Origin: Pseudotabrizicola sediminis
GTDB taxonomy: Bacteria; Pseudomonadota; Alphaproteobacteria; Rhodobacterales; Rhodobacteraceae
Assembly: GCF_004745575.1 (NCBI RefSeq)
Contig: NZ_RPEM01000010.1
Location: forward strand, 1-64,000
DNA length: 64,000 nt
Reading direction: 5' to 3'
Shown here: positions 18,907 through 28,035 of the stretch, piece by piece
How positions within the stretch are numbered: the first letter of the stretch is position 1
Layout: every line of letters begins with the position of its first letter
Notes under the pieces: generated by a model
What the model was told of the DNA's origin: nothing
What the model saw: the letters and a program-made list of their open reading frames with translations, nothing else
Databases searched by the model: none
Position numbers and translations under genes: made by a program

Positions 18907-20010
18907 ATGACCCTGATTTTTCTTTGCGGCCCGCTGTGCCACCGCCCGCTGCTGGATGTGATCCTTGGGGGCGATTTTGCGCTGTCGCCGGCCTTTGTTG
19001 GCGGTCGCGACGGCAGGCTGGTGGACGCGCCCGGCCATTTTGCGCTTGCGCCGCACCGGGGCGCCAAGGTGGAAGGCGCGGTGCTGGAGGCGCCAGCGCC
19101 ACAGGCGGCGCGGCTGGCGTTTTATGCCAAGGCCACCGGGCTTGGGGCGCGGCAGGTGCGCCTGACCTCGGCCATGGGCACGGCACCGGCGATCACCTAT
19201 GCGCTGACTGCCGGTCCGGCAGACATTGGCCCGTGGGACGCCGCGCTTTGGTTGGCCGATCACGCGGCGCTGGCGGTGGAAACCGCCGTGGAGGTGATGG
19301 CACGGTTCGGCCAGACCCCGCCCGCCCGCCTGCGTGCCCGGCTTGGGCCCATCAGGGTGCGCGCGGCCAGCCGGTTGCGGGCGCGGTCCGAACAGACCCC
19401 GAACGCGGTCCGCTCTGCGCCGGGGGACGTTGCGCTGCAGGCCGCGCGCCAGCCCTATGCCCATTTCTTCGCGGTCGAGGAATATGACCTGACCTTCCGC
19501 CGCTTTGACGGCACGACCAGCCCGCCGATCAACCGCGCGGTCTTTATCTCGGGCGATGCTGTCACCGTACTGCCCTATGATCCGGCCCGCGATCGGGTGC
19601 TGCTGGTGGAACAGGTGCGCGCGGGCCCTTTGGGGCGGGGCGACCCGAACCCCTGGCAGTTGGAGGCCATCGCGGGCCGCATCGACCCGGGGGAGACCCC
19701 GGAAGACGCCGCCCGGCGCGAAGCGGTGGAAGAGGCGGGCCTGACCCTTGGCCCCTTGCTGCCGGTGGCCAGCTATTACCCGTCACCGGGGGCCAAGACC
19801 GAGTTTCTTTATTCCTATGTCGCGATCACCCAACTGCCCGACGGGGCCGCAGGCGTCTTTGGCGTGGAGGATGAGGCTGAAGACATCCGCGGCCATCTGA
19901 TCAGCTTTGATCAGGCCATGGCGCTGGTTGCGAGCGGAGAGGTGCAGAACGCGCCCTTGCTGCTGACGCTGCTGTGGTTGCAGCGCGAACGCGGGCGGTT
20001 GCGGGCCTGA
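18907..20010 (+). CDS. trgB: TrgB-like protein: cyclotransferase-like N-domain plus NUDIX hydrolase
   Basis: The 367-residue protein has two domains. The first 110 residues (IFLCGPLCHRPLLDVILG, then VGGRDGRLVDAPG) resemble gamma-glutamylcyclotransferase/AIG2-like folds. The C-terminal 190 residues are a NUDIX hydrolase of the ADP-ribose pyrophosphatase kind, with a complete NUDIX box. It starts at GRIDPGETPEDAARREAV and continues EEAGL, giving G-x5-E-x7-REVxEExGL. ATG 18907 was chosen because it starts directly at the first strand and gives a 22-bp gap to trgA. Gene order trgA-trgB matches the R. sphaeroides tellurite locus. Confidence 0.78.
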   Translation: MTLIFLCGPLCHRPLLDVILGGDFALSPAFVGGRDGRLVDAPGHFALAPHRGAKVEGAVLEAPAPQAARLAFYAKATGLGARQVRLTSAMGTAPAITYALTAGPADIGPWDAALWLADHAALAVETAVEVMARFGQTPPARLRARLGPIRVRAASRLRARSEQTPNAVRSAPGDVALQAARQPYAHFFAVEEYDLTFRRFDGTTSPPINRAVFISGDAVTVLPYDPARDRVLLVEQVRAGPLGRGDPNPWQLEAIAGRIDPGETPEDAARREAVEEAGLTLGPLLPVASYYPSPGAKTEFLYSYVAITQLPDGAAGVFGVEDEAEDIRGHLISFDQAMALVASGEVQNAPLLLTLLWLQRERGRLRA

Positions 20011-20022
20011 TACGGGATTGCC

Positions 20023-20072
20023 GGGGGCGCTGTCGGGCGCCTCCGGCGGGCGTATTTCAGCAAAGGTGCAAT
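20023..20072 (+). repeat. Terminator-like intergenic repeat, copy 2
   Basis: A GGCGC/GCGCC hairpin is followed by CCTCCGGCGGGCGTATTTCA and then GCAAAGGTGCAATG, just after the trgB stop. The same series recurs in reverse orientation at 32282-32324. Confidence 0.6.
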
Positions 20073-20075
20073 GCC

Positions 20076-21245
20076 TCAGAGGTTCAGCTTGACCCAGGCC
20101 GCGTTGCGGGCCGAGGACCGCACGCAGGCATCGACAAAGGCCACGCCCTCCAGCCCCTCTTTCAGGCCGGGGAAGGTGACGGCGGGGTCAAGCGTGCTGC
20201 CATCGCGCCGCGCGATGATGGCGCGGGCGGCTTCGGCGTAGATGTTGGCGAAGCCTTCCAGATAGCCTTCGGGGTGGCCAGAGGGGATGCGGGTCACGCG
20301 GCCGGCTTCGGGGCCGGACCCCGGCCCGCCCCGCGTCAGCCGGTATTTCGGCTGGCCCAGCGGGCCGACCCACAGGTAATTGGGGTTTTCCTGTTCCCAT
20401 TCGATGCCTGCCTTGGTGCCATAGATCCGCAGCCGCAGCCCGTTTTCCTGCCCCGCCGCGACCTGGCTGCACCACAGCATCCCTCGCGCGCCGCCTGCAT
20501 AGCGCAGCAGCACATGGGCGTTGTCATCCACCCGGCGGCCCGGCACGAAGGCCTGCAGATCGGCGGCCAGTTCTTCCACGCTCAGGCCAGAGACGAAATT
20601 CGCCAGATTGAACGCATGGGTGCCGATATCGCCGGTGCTGCCCCCGGCACCTGAGCGCGCAGGGTCGGTGCGCCAGCCGGCCTGTTTCTGGCCGGTCTCT
20701 TCCACCGGTTCGGCCAGCCAGTCCTGCGCATATTCCACCTGCACCAGCCGGATCTGCCCCAACGCGCCCGCCTTGACCATGGCGGCGGCCTGTCGGATCA
20801 TCGGGTAGCCGGTGTAATTATGCGTCAGCGCAAAGACCACGCCCGAGGCCTCTGCCGCCTTTGCCAGTTTCTTCGCCTCTGCCAGAGTATGGGTCAGCGG
20901 CTTGTCGCAGATCACATGGATGCCGCGTTTGAGGAACTGCAGCGCCACCGGCGCGTGCATGTGGTTCGGCGTCACGATGGCCACCGCCTCGATCCCGTCG
21001 CGGCGCCGCGCCTCCTTTGAGGCCATTTCGGTAAAGTCGGCATAGGCCCGCGCCACGCCGAGATCGGCGGCAGAGGCGAGCGACTTTTCGGCATCTGATG
21101 AAAAGCACCCCGCCACCAGTTCGTACTGATCATCGATCCGCGCCGCAATCCGGTGCACCGCGCCGATAAAGGCATCGCGCCCGCCGCCGACCATTCCCAA
21201 CCGGATGCGCGGTGCCCGCGCCACATGTGCCGCTGTGATGGCCAT
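20076..21245 (-). CDS. Gfo/Idh/MocA family oxidoreductase
   Basis: The 389-residue NAD(P)-dependent sugar or inositol dehydrogenase-type protein has a Rossmann loop (RIRLGMVGGGRDAFIGAVH). Its AIVTPNHMHAPVALQFLKRG and catalytic-lysine motif VICDKPLTHTLAEAKKL are typical. GGSTGDIGTHAFNLANFVSGL supplies the conserved D-x-x-x-H pair. It is in line with an isomerase gene and a LacI gene (same strand, 78 bp downstream of the isomerase stop), forming the left arm of the sugar locus. It probably oxidises a sugar or glycoside hydroxyl to a ketone. The substrate is unknown. Confidence 0.88.
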   Translation of the reverse strand: MAITAAHVARAPRIRLGMVGGGRDAFIGAVHRIAARIDDQYELVAGCFSSDAEKSLASAADLGVARAYADFTEMASKEARRRDGIEAVAIVTPNHMHAPVALQFLKRGIHVICDKPLTHTLAEAKKLAKAAEASGVVFALTHNYTGYPMIRQAAAMVKAGALGQIRLVQVEYAQDWLAEPVEETGQKQAGWRTDPARSGAGGSTGDIGTHAFNLANFVSGLSVEELAADLQAFVPGRRVDDNAHVLLRYAGGARGMLWCSQVAAGQENGLRLRIYGTKAGIEWEQENPNYLWVGPLGQPKYRLTRGGPGSGPEAGRVTRIPSGHPEGYLEGFANIYAEAARAIIARRDGSTLDPAVTFPGLKEGLEGVAFVDACVRSSARNAAWVKLNL

Positions 21246-21256
21246 GTAAAAGCCCT

Positions 21257-21313
21257 CCTGATTTCATCTGTTCATAAATATCCCACGGGGGTGCGGGGGT
21301 GTGAAACCCCCGC
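21257..21313 (-). repeat. Terminator-like intergenic repeat, copy 3
   Basis: On the minus strand a GCGGGGGT/ACCCCCGC hairpin is followed by CCCCCGTGGGATATTT and GAACAGATGAAATC. It is the reverse-oriented match of the copy at 14190-14250. It lies directly after the isomerase stop and before the oxidoreductase start. Confidence 0.65.
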
Positions 21314-21323
21314 GGCGCAACGG

Positions 21324-22379
21324 TCAGTCCAGCCCCAGCATCCGCCGGTTCGCGGCCCGGTCCGTCCCGGCCCCTGCGAAATCGTCAAACGCCTTTTCGG
21401 TCACCCGGATCATATGCGCACGCACGAAATCGGCCCCTTCGCGCGCACCGTCTTCGGGGTGTTTCAGGCAGCATTCCCATTCCACCACCGCCCAGCCGTC
21501 AAAGCCGTATTGCGTGAGTTTCGAGAAGATGCCGCCGAAATCGACCTGCCCGTCGCCAAGCGAGCGGAACCGCCCGGCCCGGTTTACCCAGGACTGGAAG
21601 CCGCCGTACACGCCCTGCCGCCCCGTCGGGTTCAGCTCGGCGTCCTTGACGTGGAACATGCGGATGCGGTCGTGGTAGATGTCGATATGGTCCAGATAAT
21701 CTAGGTGTTGCAGCACATAATGGCTGGGGTCGTACAGCATGTTGGCGCGGGGGTGGTTGTTCACCCGGTCCAGAAACATCTCATAGCTGATGCCGTCATG
21801 CAGGTCTTCGCCGGGGTGGATTTCATAGCAGATGTCGACGCCACAGTCTTCGGCATGGTCCAGAATCGGCCGCCAACGGCGCGCCAGTTCATCAAAGGCT
21901 TCCTCGACCAGACCCGCCGGGCGCTGCGGCCACGGGTAGATGTAGGGCCATGCCAGCGCGCCGGAAAAGGTGGCATGCGCGGTCAGGCCAAGGTGTTTCG
22001 AGGCGGTCAGCGCCTTGCGGACCTGATCCACCGCCCATTCCTGCCGGGCCGCAGGCTTGCCGCGCACCGCCTCGGCCGCAAAGCCGTCAAAGGCAGAGTC
22101 ATAGGCCGGATGCACCGCGACCAGCTGGCCCTGCAGATGGGTCGACAGTTCGGTGATGGCGATGCCATTGGCCGCGGCCACGCCCTTGATCTCGTCGCAA
22201 TAGCCCTGTGACGCGGCGGCCTTGTCCAGATCGAACAGCCGCCCGTCCCAGCTGGGGATCTGCACGCCGATATAGCCGCAACCCGCCGCCCATTTGGTGA
22301 TGCTGTCCCATGAGTTGAACGGGGCTTCGTCGCCCGCGAATTGCGCCAGAAACAGCGCCGGTCCCTTGATCGCCTTCAT
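21324..22379 (-). CDS. Sugar phosphate isomerase/epimerase (AP endonuclease 2-like TIM barrel)
   Basis: The 351-residue protein matches the large xylose-isomerase-like family. Metal-ligand motifs are visible: CYEIHPGEDLHDG (Glu and His), MLYDPSHYVLQHLDYLDHID (Asp and His), RIRMFHVKDAELN (His, Asp) and a late GWAVVEWECCLKHPEDG (Glu). It should isomerise, epimerise or dehydrate a sugar intermediate. It lies between a LacI regulator (4-bp overlap at its start) and a Gfo/Idh/MocA dehydrogenase, so the pair probably acts in sequence on the sugar imported by the divergent ABC system. Confidence 0.87.
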   Translation of the reverse strand: MKAIKGPALFLAQFAGDEAPFNSWDSITKWAAGCGYIGVQIPSWDGRLFDLDKAAASQGYCDEIKGVAAANGIAITELSTHLQGQLVAVHPAYDSAFDGFAAEAVRGKPAARQEWAVDQVRKALTASKHLGLTAHATFSGALAWPYIYPWPQRPAGLVEEAFDELARRWRPILDHAEDCGVDICYEIHPGEDLHDGISYEMFLDRVNNHPRANMLYDPSHYVLQHLDYLDHIDIYHDRIRMFHVKDAELNPTGRQGVYGGFQSWVNRAGRFRSLGDGQVDFGGIFSKLTQYGFDGWAVVEWECCLKHPEDGAREGADFVRAHMIRVTEKAFDDFAGAGTDRAANRRMLGLD

Positions 22380-23449
22380 TGTCGTCCTCCCTTGTCATCG
22401 GTGCAGCGTTCCACCCGACCGGGCCGCTCCACTCCTTGTTTGGCCGGGGTGTCCCGGTGTTCGACGGCGGCGACCACGGCGCGCGCCAGAAACCCGCCCG
22501 CTTCGCGCACATCTTCATGCACGACCATGATCTCGCGGCGGAAGCGGTGCAGAAAGCGCAGCGCCTCTTTCGCCACCAGATCGAAGTCGCGGCCCAGCAC
22601 CAGCCCCAGCGCTTCGGCCGCGTTCACCGCCGACATGGCGGCGGTGGTCGAGCCGCACAGCAACCCGTCGGGGCGCGGGGTGGCGCTGGCCAGATGCGCG
22701 CGCACCGCGTCTTCGATCACGGCGCTGCCGGAATCGGAATTGGCCGTCGTCAGCACCTCGAACGACAGCCCGTGCTGGCCTGCCGCCTGCACAAAGCCGG
22801 TGGTCATGTGGCGGGCATAGTTCTGGGTGCGCGGGGGGGGCACCAGCAGCAGGTGCTTGCGCCCGGCCTTTGCCAGTGCGGCAACCGCGATGGCGGCAAA
22901 GGTTTCGTTGTCGAAATCGTAATAGCTGTGCTCGATCTCCATCGTGGTGCGGCCATGGGTGGCAAAGGGAAAGTGACGCTCGGCCATATAGCGCACGCGC
23001 GGATCGTCGGGCTTGGTCTGGTTCAGGATGATGGCATCGGCACTTTCGGTTTCCACCAGATAGCGGATCGGGTCCATCGGGTCTTGATCGGCGAAATAGG
23101 GCGTGACGATCAGGTGATAGGCCGTGCCGCGCAGCGCGTTGGCGATGGAATAGATCAGCTGCGAGGTGTGGGTCATGCCATCGGATTCGGTGGACAGCAC
23201 CAGCGCGATTACGTTGGTCTTTCCGGTGCGCAGGCGCACACCGGCGCGGTTGGGGCGGTAGCCCAGCCGCTTCGCCGCCTCGCGCACGCGGCGCTTGGTC
23301 GCCTCGCCGATGTCGGGGGCGTCCTTCAGCGCACGGCTGACCGTGGCCACCGCCAGCCCGGTTTCGGCGGCGATGGTTTTGAGCGTCGGGCGTTCATGCT
23401 CCGAATCAGGCAGGGCAGGGGGCAGGGGGGGGACGAGGCCGCCGGTCAT
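22376..23449 (-). CDS. LacI family transcriptional regulator
   Basis: The 357-residue regulator has an N-terminal LacI helix-turn-helix after about 20 extra residues: PTLKTIAAETGLAVATVSRA, then LGYRPNRAGVRLRTGKT with the hinge helix. A periplasmic-binding-like effector domain follows (NVIALVLSTESDGMTHT; DGLLCGSTTAAMSAVNAAEALG). ATG 23449 lies 7 nt after GGAG. It is divergent from the sugar ABC operon; two operators in between (23709-23742) are its likely targets. The start of the downstream isomerase overlaps its stop, so the regulator leads its own operon. Confidence 0.92.
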   Translation of the reverse strand: MTGGLVPPLPPALPDSEHERPTLKTIAAETGLAVATVSRALKDAPDIGEATKRRVREAAKRLGYRPNRAGVRLRTGKTNVIALVLSTESDGMTHTSQLIYSIANALRGTAYHLIVTPYFADQDPMDPIRYLVETESADAIILNQTKPDDPRVRYMAERHFPFATHGRTTMEIEHSYYDFDNETFAAIAVAALAKAGRKHLLLVPPPRTQNYARHMTTGFVQAAGQHGLSFEVLTTANSDSGSAVIEDAVRAHLASATPRPDGLLCGSTTAAMSAVNAAEALGLVLGRDFDLVAKEALRFLHRFRREIMVVHEDVREAGGFLARAVVAAVEHRDTPAKQGVERPGRVERCTDDKGGRQ

Positions 23450-23758
23450 GGGTTTGCTCCGCTGATGCGGCAGACAAGCTGGCCAGGCCGGAATGAGTCG
23501 GTGCAGTCCCCCCATGCTGCGCCTGCACGATGCTCCCCGGCACCGCAGGGCCTAAGCGCCTTGCGGTATGCGGAAAAACAGGGGGTGCGGCGCTGCGGCA
23601 TGGGACAGTCTTTTCAGGTCAGGCGGGGCCGGGCAAGGCCGGAATTCCCCCTATTCAACGCCATGTAAGAACCGGTTCACAAGCGAAAAGAATGCTTGAT
23701 CGGGAAAACTATAACGTTATAGAAATTACTATAACGATTTAGAAACCGGGAGGACTGC
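23450..23758. promoter_or_regulatory. Divergent promoter region with two LacI-type operators
   Basis: This 309-bp region separates the LacI gene from the sugar ABC operon and contains no gene. CTATAACGTTATAG (23709-23722) is a perfect 14-bp palindrome with the central CG usual for LacI operators. A second imperfect copy, CTATAACGATTTAG, is at 23729-23742, centred 20 bp away, about two helical turns. The second copy ends 16 bp before the binding-protein start and would block initiation when occupied. Confidence 0.82.
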
Positions 23759-24991
23759 ATGAAACCCTTTAAACTGGCGACGGCGCTGGTTGCGTCGGTG
23801 ACGCTGCCTGCGGCGGCTTTCGCGACCGAACTTGATGTCACGCATTGGTGGACCAGCGGCGGGGAGGCCGCTGCTGTTGCCGAGATGGCCACGGCCTTTG
23901 ATGCCAGCGGCAACAAATGGGTCGACGCGGCCATTGCCGGGGGCGGCAGCACCGCACGCCCGATCATTGTCAGCCGCATCCTCGGGGGGGACCCGATGGG
24001 GGCCTTCCAGTTCAATCACGGTCGTCAGGCCGAAGAACTGATCGAGGCGGGTCTGTTGCGTGACATCACCGCAGTGGCAGAGGCCGAAGGGTGGAAAGAC
24101 CTGATCAACCCACCGTCGCTGCTGGATGCCTGCACCCTGGATGGCAAGATTTACTGTGCGCCAGTGAACATCCATTCCTGGCAGTGGCTGTGGCTGTCGA
24201 ACGCGGCCTTTGAAAAGGCGGGCGTGCCTGTGCCGGCGAACTGGGAAGATTATGTCGCCTCGGCGCCAAAGCTGCGTGAAGCCGGTATCCTGCCACTCGC
24301 CCTTGGCGGCCAGGCCTGGCAAAGCGCCGGTCTTTTCAATGTGCTGATGGCCACGATCGCCGGACCGGACGTGCTGGCGAAGATCTATGGCGAAGGGGAT
24401 GCCGAACTGGCCGCCGGAGAGGATATGGCGCGCGTCTTTGTCGCTGCCGCCAGTGCCCGCGACATGTCCAGGGGATCGAACATACAGGACTGGAACCTGG
24501 CCACCAACATGGTGATCACCGGTCAGGCCGGCGGGCAGATCATGGGCGACTGGGCGCAGGGCGAATTCGCGGTGGCCAATCTGGTGGCCGGAGAGGATTA
24601 CACCTGCCTTCCCGGCCTTGGCGTGCGGTCGGTCATCTCGACCGGGGGTGACGCCTTCTACTTCCCGGTGATCGACGATCCGGCGATCACGGCGGCACAG
24701 GATGTGCTTGCGGCGACCCTTCTGAAGCCCGAAACGCAGGTGGCCTTCAACCTCAAGAAAGGCTCGCTGCCGGTGCGTGGCGACGTCAATCTGGAAGCGG
24801 CCAATGACTGCATGAAAAAGGGGCTCGAAATCCTTGCGGCAGGTGACACCATGCCTGATGTGAACATGCTCAACACCGAAGACACGAACAACCAGCTCAA
24901 CGATCTGTTCGTGCAGTTCTTCCAGGATGGATCGATCACCCCCGAAGCCGCTCAGGCGAGCTTTGTGCGGATCGTCGAAACCAAGGACTGA
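23759..24991 (+). CDS. Carbohydrate ABC transporter substrate-binding protein
   Basis: The 410-residue protein has a clear signal peptide (MKPFKLATALVASVTLPAAAFA). It shows the family 1 sugar-binding pattern: LDVTHWWTSGGEAAAVAEMATAFD, GGGSTARPIIVSRILGGDP, then APVNIHSWQWLWLSN and FNLKKGSLPVRGDV. It resembles glucose/mannose-type binding proteins of Proteobacteria, but the ligand cannot be fixed from sequence. GGGAGGACTGC precedes the ATG. It is the first gene of the operon, under the two palindromes. Confidence 0.9.
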   Translation: MKPFKLATALVASVTLPAAAFATELDVTHWWTSGGEAAAVAEMATAFDASGNKWVDAAIAGGGSTARPIIVSRILGGDPMGAFQFNHGRQAEELIEAGLLRDITAVAEAEGWKDLINPPSLLDACTLDGKIYCAPVNIHSWQWLWLSNAAFEKAGVPVPANWEDYVASAPKLREAGILPLALGGQAWQSAGLFNVLMATIAGPDVLAKIYGEGDAELAAGEDMARVFVAAASARDMSRGSNIQDWNLATNMVITGQAGGQIMGDWAQGEFAVANLVAGEDYTCLPGLGVRSVISTGGDAFYFPVIDDPAITAAQDVLAATLLKPETQVAFNLKKGSLPVRGDVNLEAANDCMKKGLEILAAGDTMPDVNMLNTEDTNNQLNDLFVQFFQDGSITPEAAQASFVRIVETKD

Positions 24992-24997
24992 CATCGG

Positions 24998-25029
24998 GAA
25001 CCGGCCCGCCCCCTTCGGCGGGCCGGTTC
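24998..25029 (+). terminator. Perfect 13-bp hairpin between binding-protein and permease genes
   Basis: GAACCGGCCCGCC and GGCGGGCCGGTTC pair perfectly with a 6-nt loop, followed by TTGCTTGTC. The position inside the operon suggests partial termination or 3'-end protection of the binding-protein mRNA, giving more binding protein than membrane components. Confidence 0.75.
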
Positions 25030-25063
25030 TTGCTTGTCACGATCCGCTGTCCGGAGAACGCCC

Positions 25064-25954
25064 ATGGCTTTGCGCCGCCCCAATCCCTTGTTCCGAAATC
25101 TGGCCGCCAAGGCTGCCGCCGTTCCCATGATTCTGGCGACGCTTGTTGTCTTTCTGGGGGGCACAATCTGGACCGTGGTCCACAGCTTCACCAATTCCCG
25201 GCTGCTGCCCCGGTTCAACTGGGTCGGCTTTGACCAGTACGACCGGTTGTGGGAGTCGACGCGCTGGATCGTGTCGATCCAGAACCTGATGATCTACGGG
25301 TCGCTCAGCCTTGTGTTTTCCGTGGGCATCGGCCTGCTGCTGGCCATTCTGATGGATCAGAAGATCCGCTATGAAGATACCTTCCGCACCATCATGCTGT
25401 ACCCGTTCGCGCTGTCGTTCATCGTGACGGGACTGGTCTGGCAATGGATTCTGAACCCCGATTTTGGCATCCAGTCCATTGTGCGCGGGCTGGGCTGGGA
25501 AAGCTTTACCTTCAATCCGCTGCACGATCCGCAACTGGTGCTGTACGGGTTGCTGATTGCCGGGCTGTGGCAGGGCACCGGGTTTGTGATGTGCCTGATG
25601 CTGGCGGGTCTGCGCGGCATTGACGAGGATATCTGGAAAGCCTCACGCGTGGACGGCATTCCGGCGTGGAAGACCTATCTGCTGATTGTGCTGCCGATGA
25701 TGCGCCCGGTGTTCATCACCACGCTGGTCATCGTCGCCGCCGGGATCATCAAGCTGTATGATCTGGTCGTCGCCCAGACCTCTGGCGGGCCGGGAAATGC
25801 CAGTCAGGTGCCTGCGATGTATGTCTATGACTACATGTTTCAGGCGCAAAATCTGGGTCAGGGCTTTGCCGCCTCGACCATGATGCTGCTTTCTGTGCTG
25901 ATCGTGCTGATCCCATGGGCTTACCTTGAATTCGGAGGCCGCAAACATGGCTGA
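25064..25954 (+). CDS. Sugar ABC transporter permease, subunit 1
   Basis: The 296-residue inner-membrane protein has about six hydrophobic segments. The MalF/UgpA-type EAA loop is around IDEDIWKASRVDGIPAWKTYLLIVLPMMRP. The start follows GGAGAACGCCC and excludes ten upstream codons. Its stop overlaps the next permease start by 8 bp. It forms the heterodimeric channel with the next gene product. Confidence 0.92.
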   Translation: MALRRPNPLFRNLAAKAAAVPMILATLVVFLGGTIWTVVHSFTNSRLLPRFNWVGFDQYDRLWESTRWIVSIQNLMIYGSLSLVFSVGIGLLLAILMDQKIRYEDTFRTIMLYPFALSFIVTGLVWQWILNPDFGIQSIVRGLGWESFTFNPLHDPQLVLYGLLIAGLWQGTGFVMCLMLAGLRGIDEDIWKASRVDGIPAWKTYLLIVLPMMRPVFITTLVIVAAGIIKLYDLVVAQTSGGPGNASQVPAMYVYDYMFQAQNLGQGFAASTMMLLSVLIVLIPWAYLEFGGRKHG

Positions 25955-26864
25955 CGCCACCCTGAACACGCCCGCCCGCAGCATCACAGAGGCGCGCGGC
26001 ACCAAGCCCAAGCGCGCGCTGTCGGGCCGCAACATCATGATCTATGGCACGCTGATCGTGTTCAGCCTGTATTACCTGTTGCCCCTGTGGGTGATGGTGA
26101 TGACCAGCCTGAAGGGCATGCCCGAGATTCGCATGGGCAACATCTTTGCCCCGCCGGTGGAGATCACCTTTGAGCCTTGGGTGAAGGCATGGTCACAGGC
26201 CTGCACCGGGCTGAACTGCGATGGGTTGTCGCGCGGGTTCTGGAACTCGGTCCAGATTTTGATCCCGTCGGTGATCCTGTCGATCGTGGTGGCGAGCGTG
26301 AACGGCTACGCGCTGACCTTCTGGAAGTTCAAGGGATCGGACATCTTCTTTACCATCCTGATCTTCGGTGCCTTCATCCCCTATCAGGTGATGCTGTATC
26401 CCATCGTGATCCTGCTGCGTGAGATGGGGCTTTATGGTTCGCTTTGGGGTCTGGTGCTGGTGCACACGATCTTTGGCATGCCGATCCTGACCCTGCTGTT
26501 TCGCAACTACTTCTCCACCATCCCCGAGGAATTGTTCAAGGCCGCCCGTGTTGACGGGGCCGGGTTCTGGGCGATCTATGCCAAGATCCTGATGCCGATG
26601 AGCCTGCCGATCTTTGTCGTGGCCATCATCCTGCAAGTTACTGGTATCTGGAACGATTTTTTGTTCGGCGTGGTCTATACCCGGCCCGATCTGTACCCGA
26701 TGACCGTGCAGTTGAACAACATCGTCAACTCGGTGCAGGGGGTCAAGGAATACAATGTCAACATGGCCGCCACCCTGCTGACCGGGCTGGTGCCGCTGTT
26801 CATCTACTTTGTCTCCGGCAAACTTTTCGTTCGCGGCATCGCCGCCGGTGCCGTGAAAGGCTGA
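25947..26864 (+). CDS. Sugar ABC transporter permease, subunit 2
   Basis: The 305-residue MalG/UgpE-type protein has six predicted membrane spans. Its EAA loop is in STIPEELFKAARVDGAGFWAIYAKILMPMSLP. ATG 25947 lies 8 nt after GGAGG, inside the end of the previous gene. It pairs with subunit 1 in the importer. Confidence 0.92.
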   Translation: MADATLNTPARSITEARGTKPKRALSGRNIMIYGTLIVFSLYYLLPLWVMVMTSLKGMPEIRMGNIFAPPVEITFEPWVKAWSQACTGLNCDGLSRGFWNSVQILIPSVILSIVVASVNGYALTFWKFKGSDIFFTILIFGAFIPYQVMLYPIVILLREMGLYGSLWGLVLVHTIFGMPILTLLFRNYFSTIPEELFKAARVDGAGFWAIYAKILMPMSLPIFVVAIILQVTGIWNDFLFGVVYTRPDLYPMTVQLNNIVNSVQGVKEYNVNMAATLLTGLVPLFIYFVSGKLFVRGIAAGAVKG

Positions 26865-26871
26865 CCTGCAC

Positions 26872-27951
26872 ATGACCAATTCTATCGAAGTCAAAGACCT
26901 GACGCTGAACTTCGGCGCGGTGTCGGTGTTGAAAAACATGAACCTGAACGTCGCGGAAGGCGAATTCGTGGTGCTGCTGGGGCCATCGGGCTGTGGCAAA
27001 TCCACGCTGCTGAACTGCCTTGCAGGGCTGTTGGAGATCACCGATGGCCAGATCTTCATCAAGGGCAAGAATGTGACATGGGCAGAACCAAGCGCGCGCG
27101 GCATCGGCATGGTGTTCCAGTCATACGCGCTTTATCCGCAGATGACCGTGCGCGGCAACCTGAGCTTCGGGCTGAAGAACGCGCGTGTGCCGCGCGACCA
27201 GATCGAGGCGAAGGTGGCCCGTGCCGCCGAGATCCTGCAGATCGGCCCGCTTCTTCACCGCAAGCCCGCCGCCCTGTCGGGCGGGCAGCGCCAGAGGGTG
27301 GCCATTGGCCGCGCTTTGGTGCGCGATGTCGATGTGTTCCTGTTTGATGAACCGCTGTCGAACCTTGATGCCAAGTTGCGATCCGAACTGCGGGTGGAGA
27401 TCAAGCGCCTGCACGCGAAGCTGGGCAACACCATGGTCTATGTCACCCATGATCAGATCGAGGCGCTGACGCTGGCCGACCGCATCGCCGTGATGCGCGG
27501 CGGCATCATCCAGCAACTGGCCGCGCCGCAGGAAATCTACAACCGCCCCGCCAACCTGTTCGTGGCGGGGTTCATCGGCAGCCCGTCGATGAACTTTCTG
27601 CACGGGGCCACGGTGGATGGCGGGCAGGCGTTCCGTCTGGGCGATCTGCACCTGTCGCTGGCAGGGTATGAGGGCGGGATGATCGGCACCCGCGACAAGG
27701 TTATCCTTGGCCTGCGCCCTGAACATCTGGTGGTGCAGGATCAGGCCGAACCGGGGGTGACCATCCCGGCAGTGGTCGAACTCGATGAACCGATGGGCGC
27801 GGATTCGCTGGTCTGGCTGCAGGCCGCAGGCACGCAGATGTCGGTGCGCGTGCCGGTTGAGCGGCGCATGGCCCCGGGCACGCCGGTGCATCTGCGGGTC
27901 GATATGGCCAAGGCCAGCCTGTTTGACGCCGCCACCGAGGCCCGGGTCTGA
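26872..27951 (+). CDS. Sugar ABC transporter ATP-binding protein (UgpC/MalK type)
   Basis: The 359-residue ATPase energises the importer. Walker A is GPSGCGKST, Q-loop VFQSYALYPQMT, signature LSGGQRQRVAIGRAL, Walker B VFLFDEPLSNLD and switch VTHDQIEA. A C-terminal OB/TOBE region (GLRPEHLVV ... RVPVERRMAPGTPVHLRVD) is as in MalK-type proteins. It follows the permeases with a 7-bp gap. Confidence 0.94.
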   Translation: MTNSIEVKDLTLNFGAVSVLKNMNLNVAEGEFVVLLGPSGCGKSTLLNCLAGLLEITDGQIFIKGKNVTWAEPSARGIGMVFQSYALYPQMTVRGNLSFGLKNARVPRDQIEAKVARAAEILQIGPLLHRKPAALSGGQRQRVAIGRALVRDVDVFLFDEPLSNLDAKLRSELRVEIKRLHAKLGNTMVYVTHDQIEALTLADRIAVMRGGIIQQLAAPQEIYNRPANLFVAGFIGSPSMNFLHGATVDGGQAFRLGDLHLSLAGYEGGMIGTRDKVILGLRPEHLVVQDQAEPGVTIPAVVELDEPMGADSLVWLQAAGTQMSVRVPVERRMAPGTPVHLRVDMAKASLFDAATEARV

Positions 27952-28035
27952 ACGCCATGATCCCGCCGCGCCCCCCGTGACCGCAGGCTCTGCCGTCGCC
28001 GTACACGCCAGAAATACCCCCCGAAAGGACACGAT

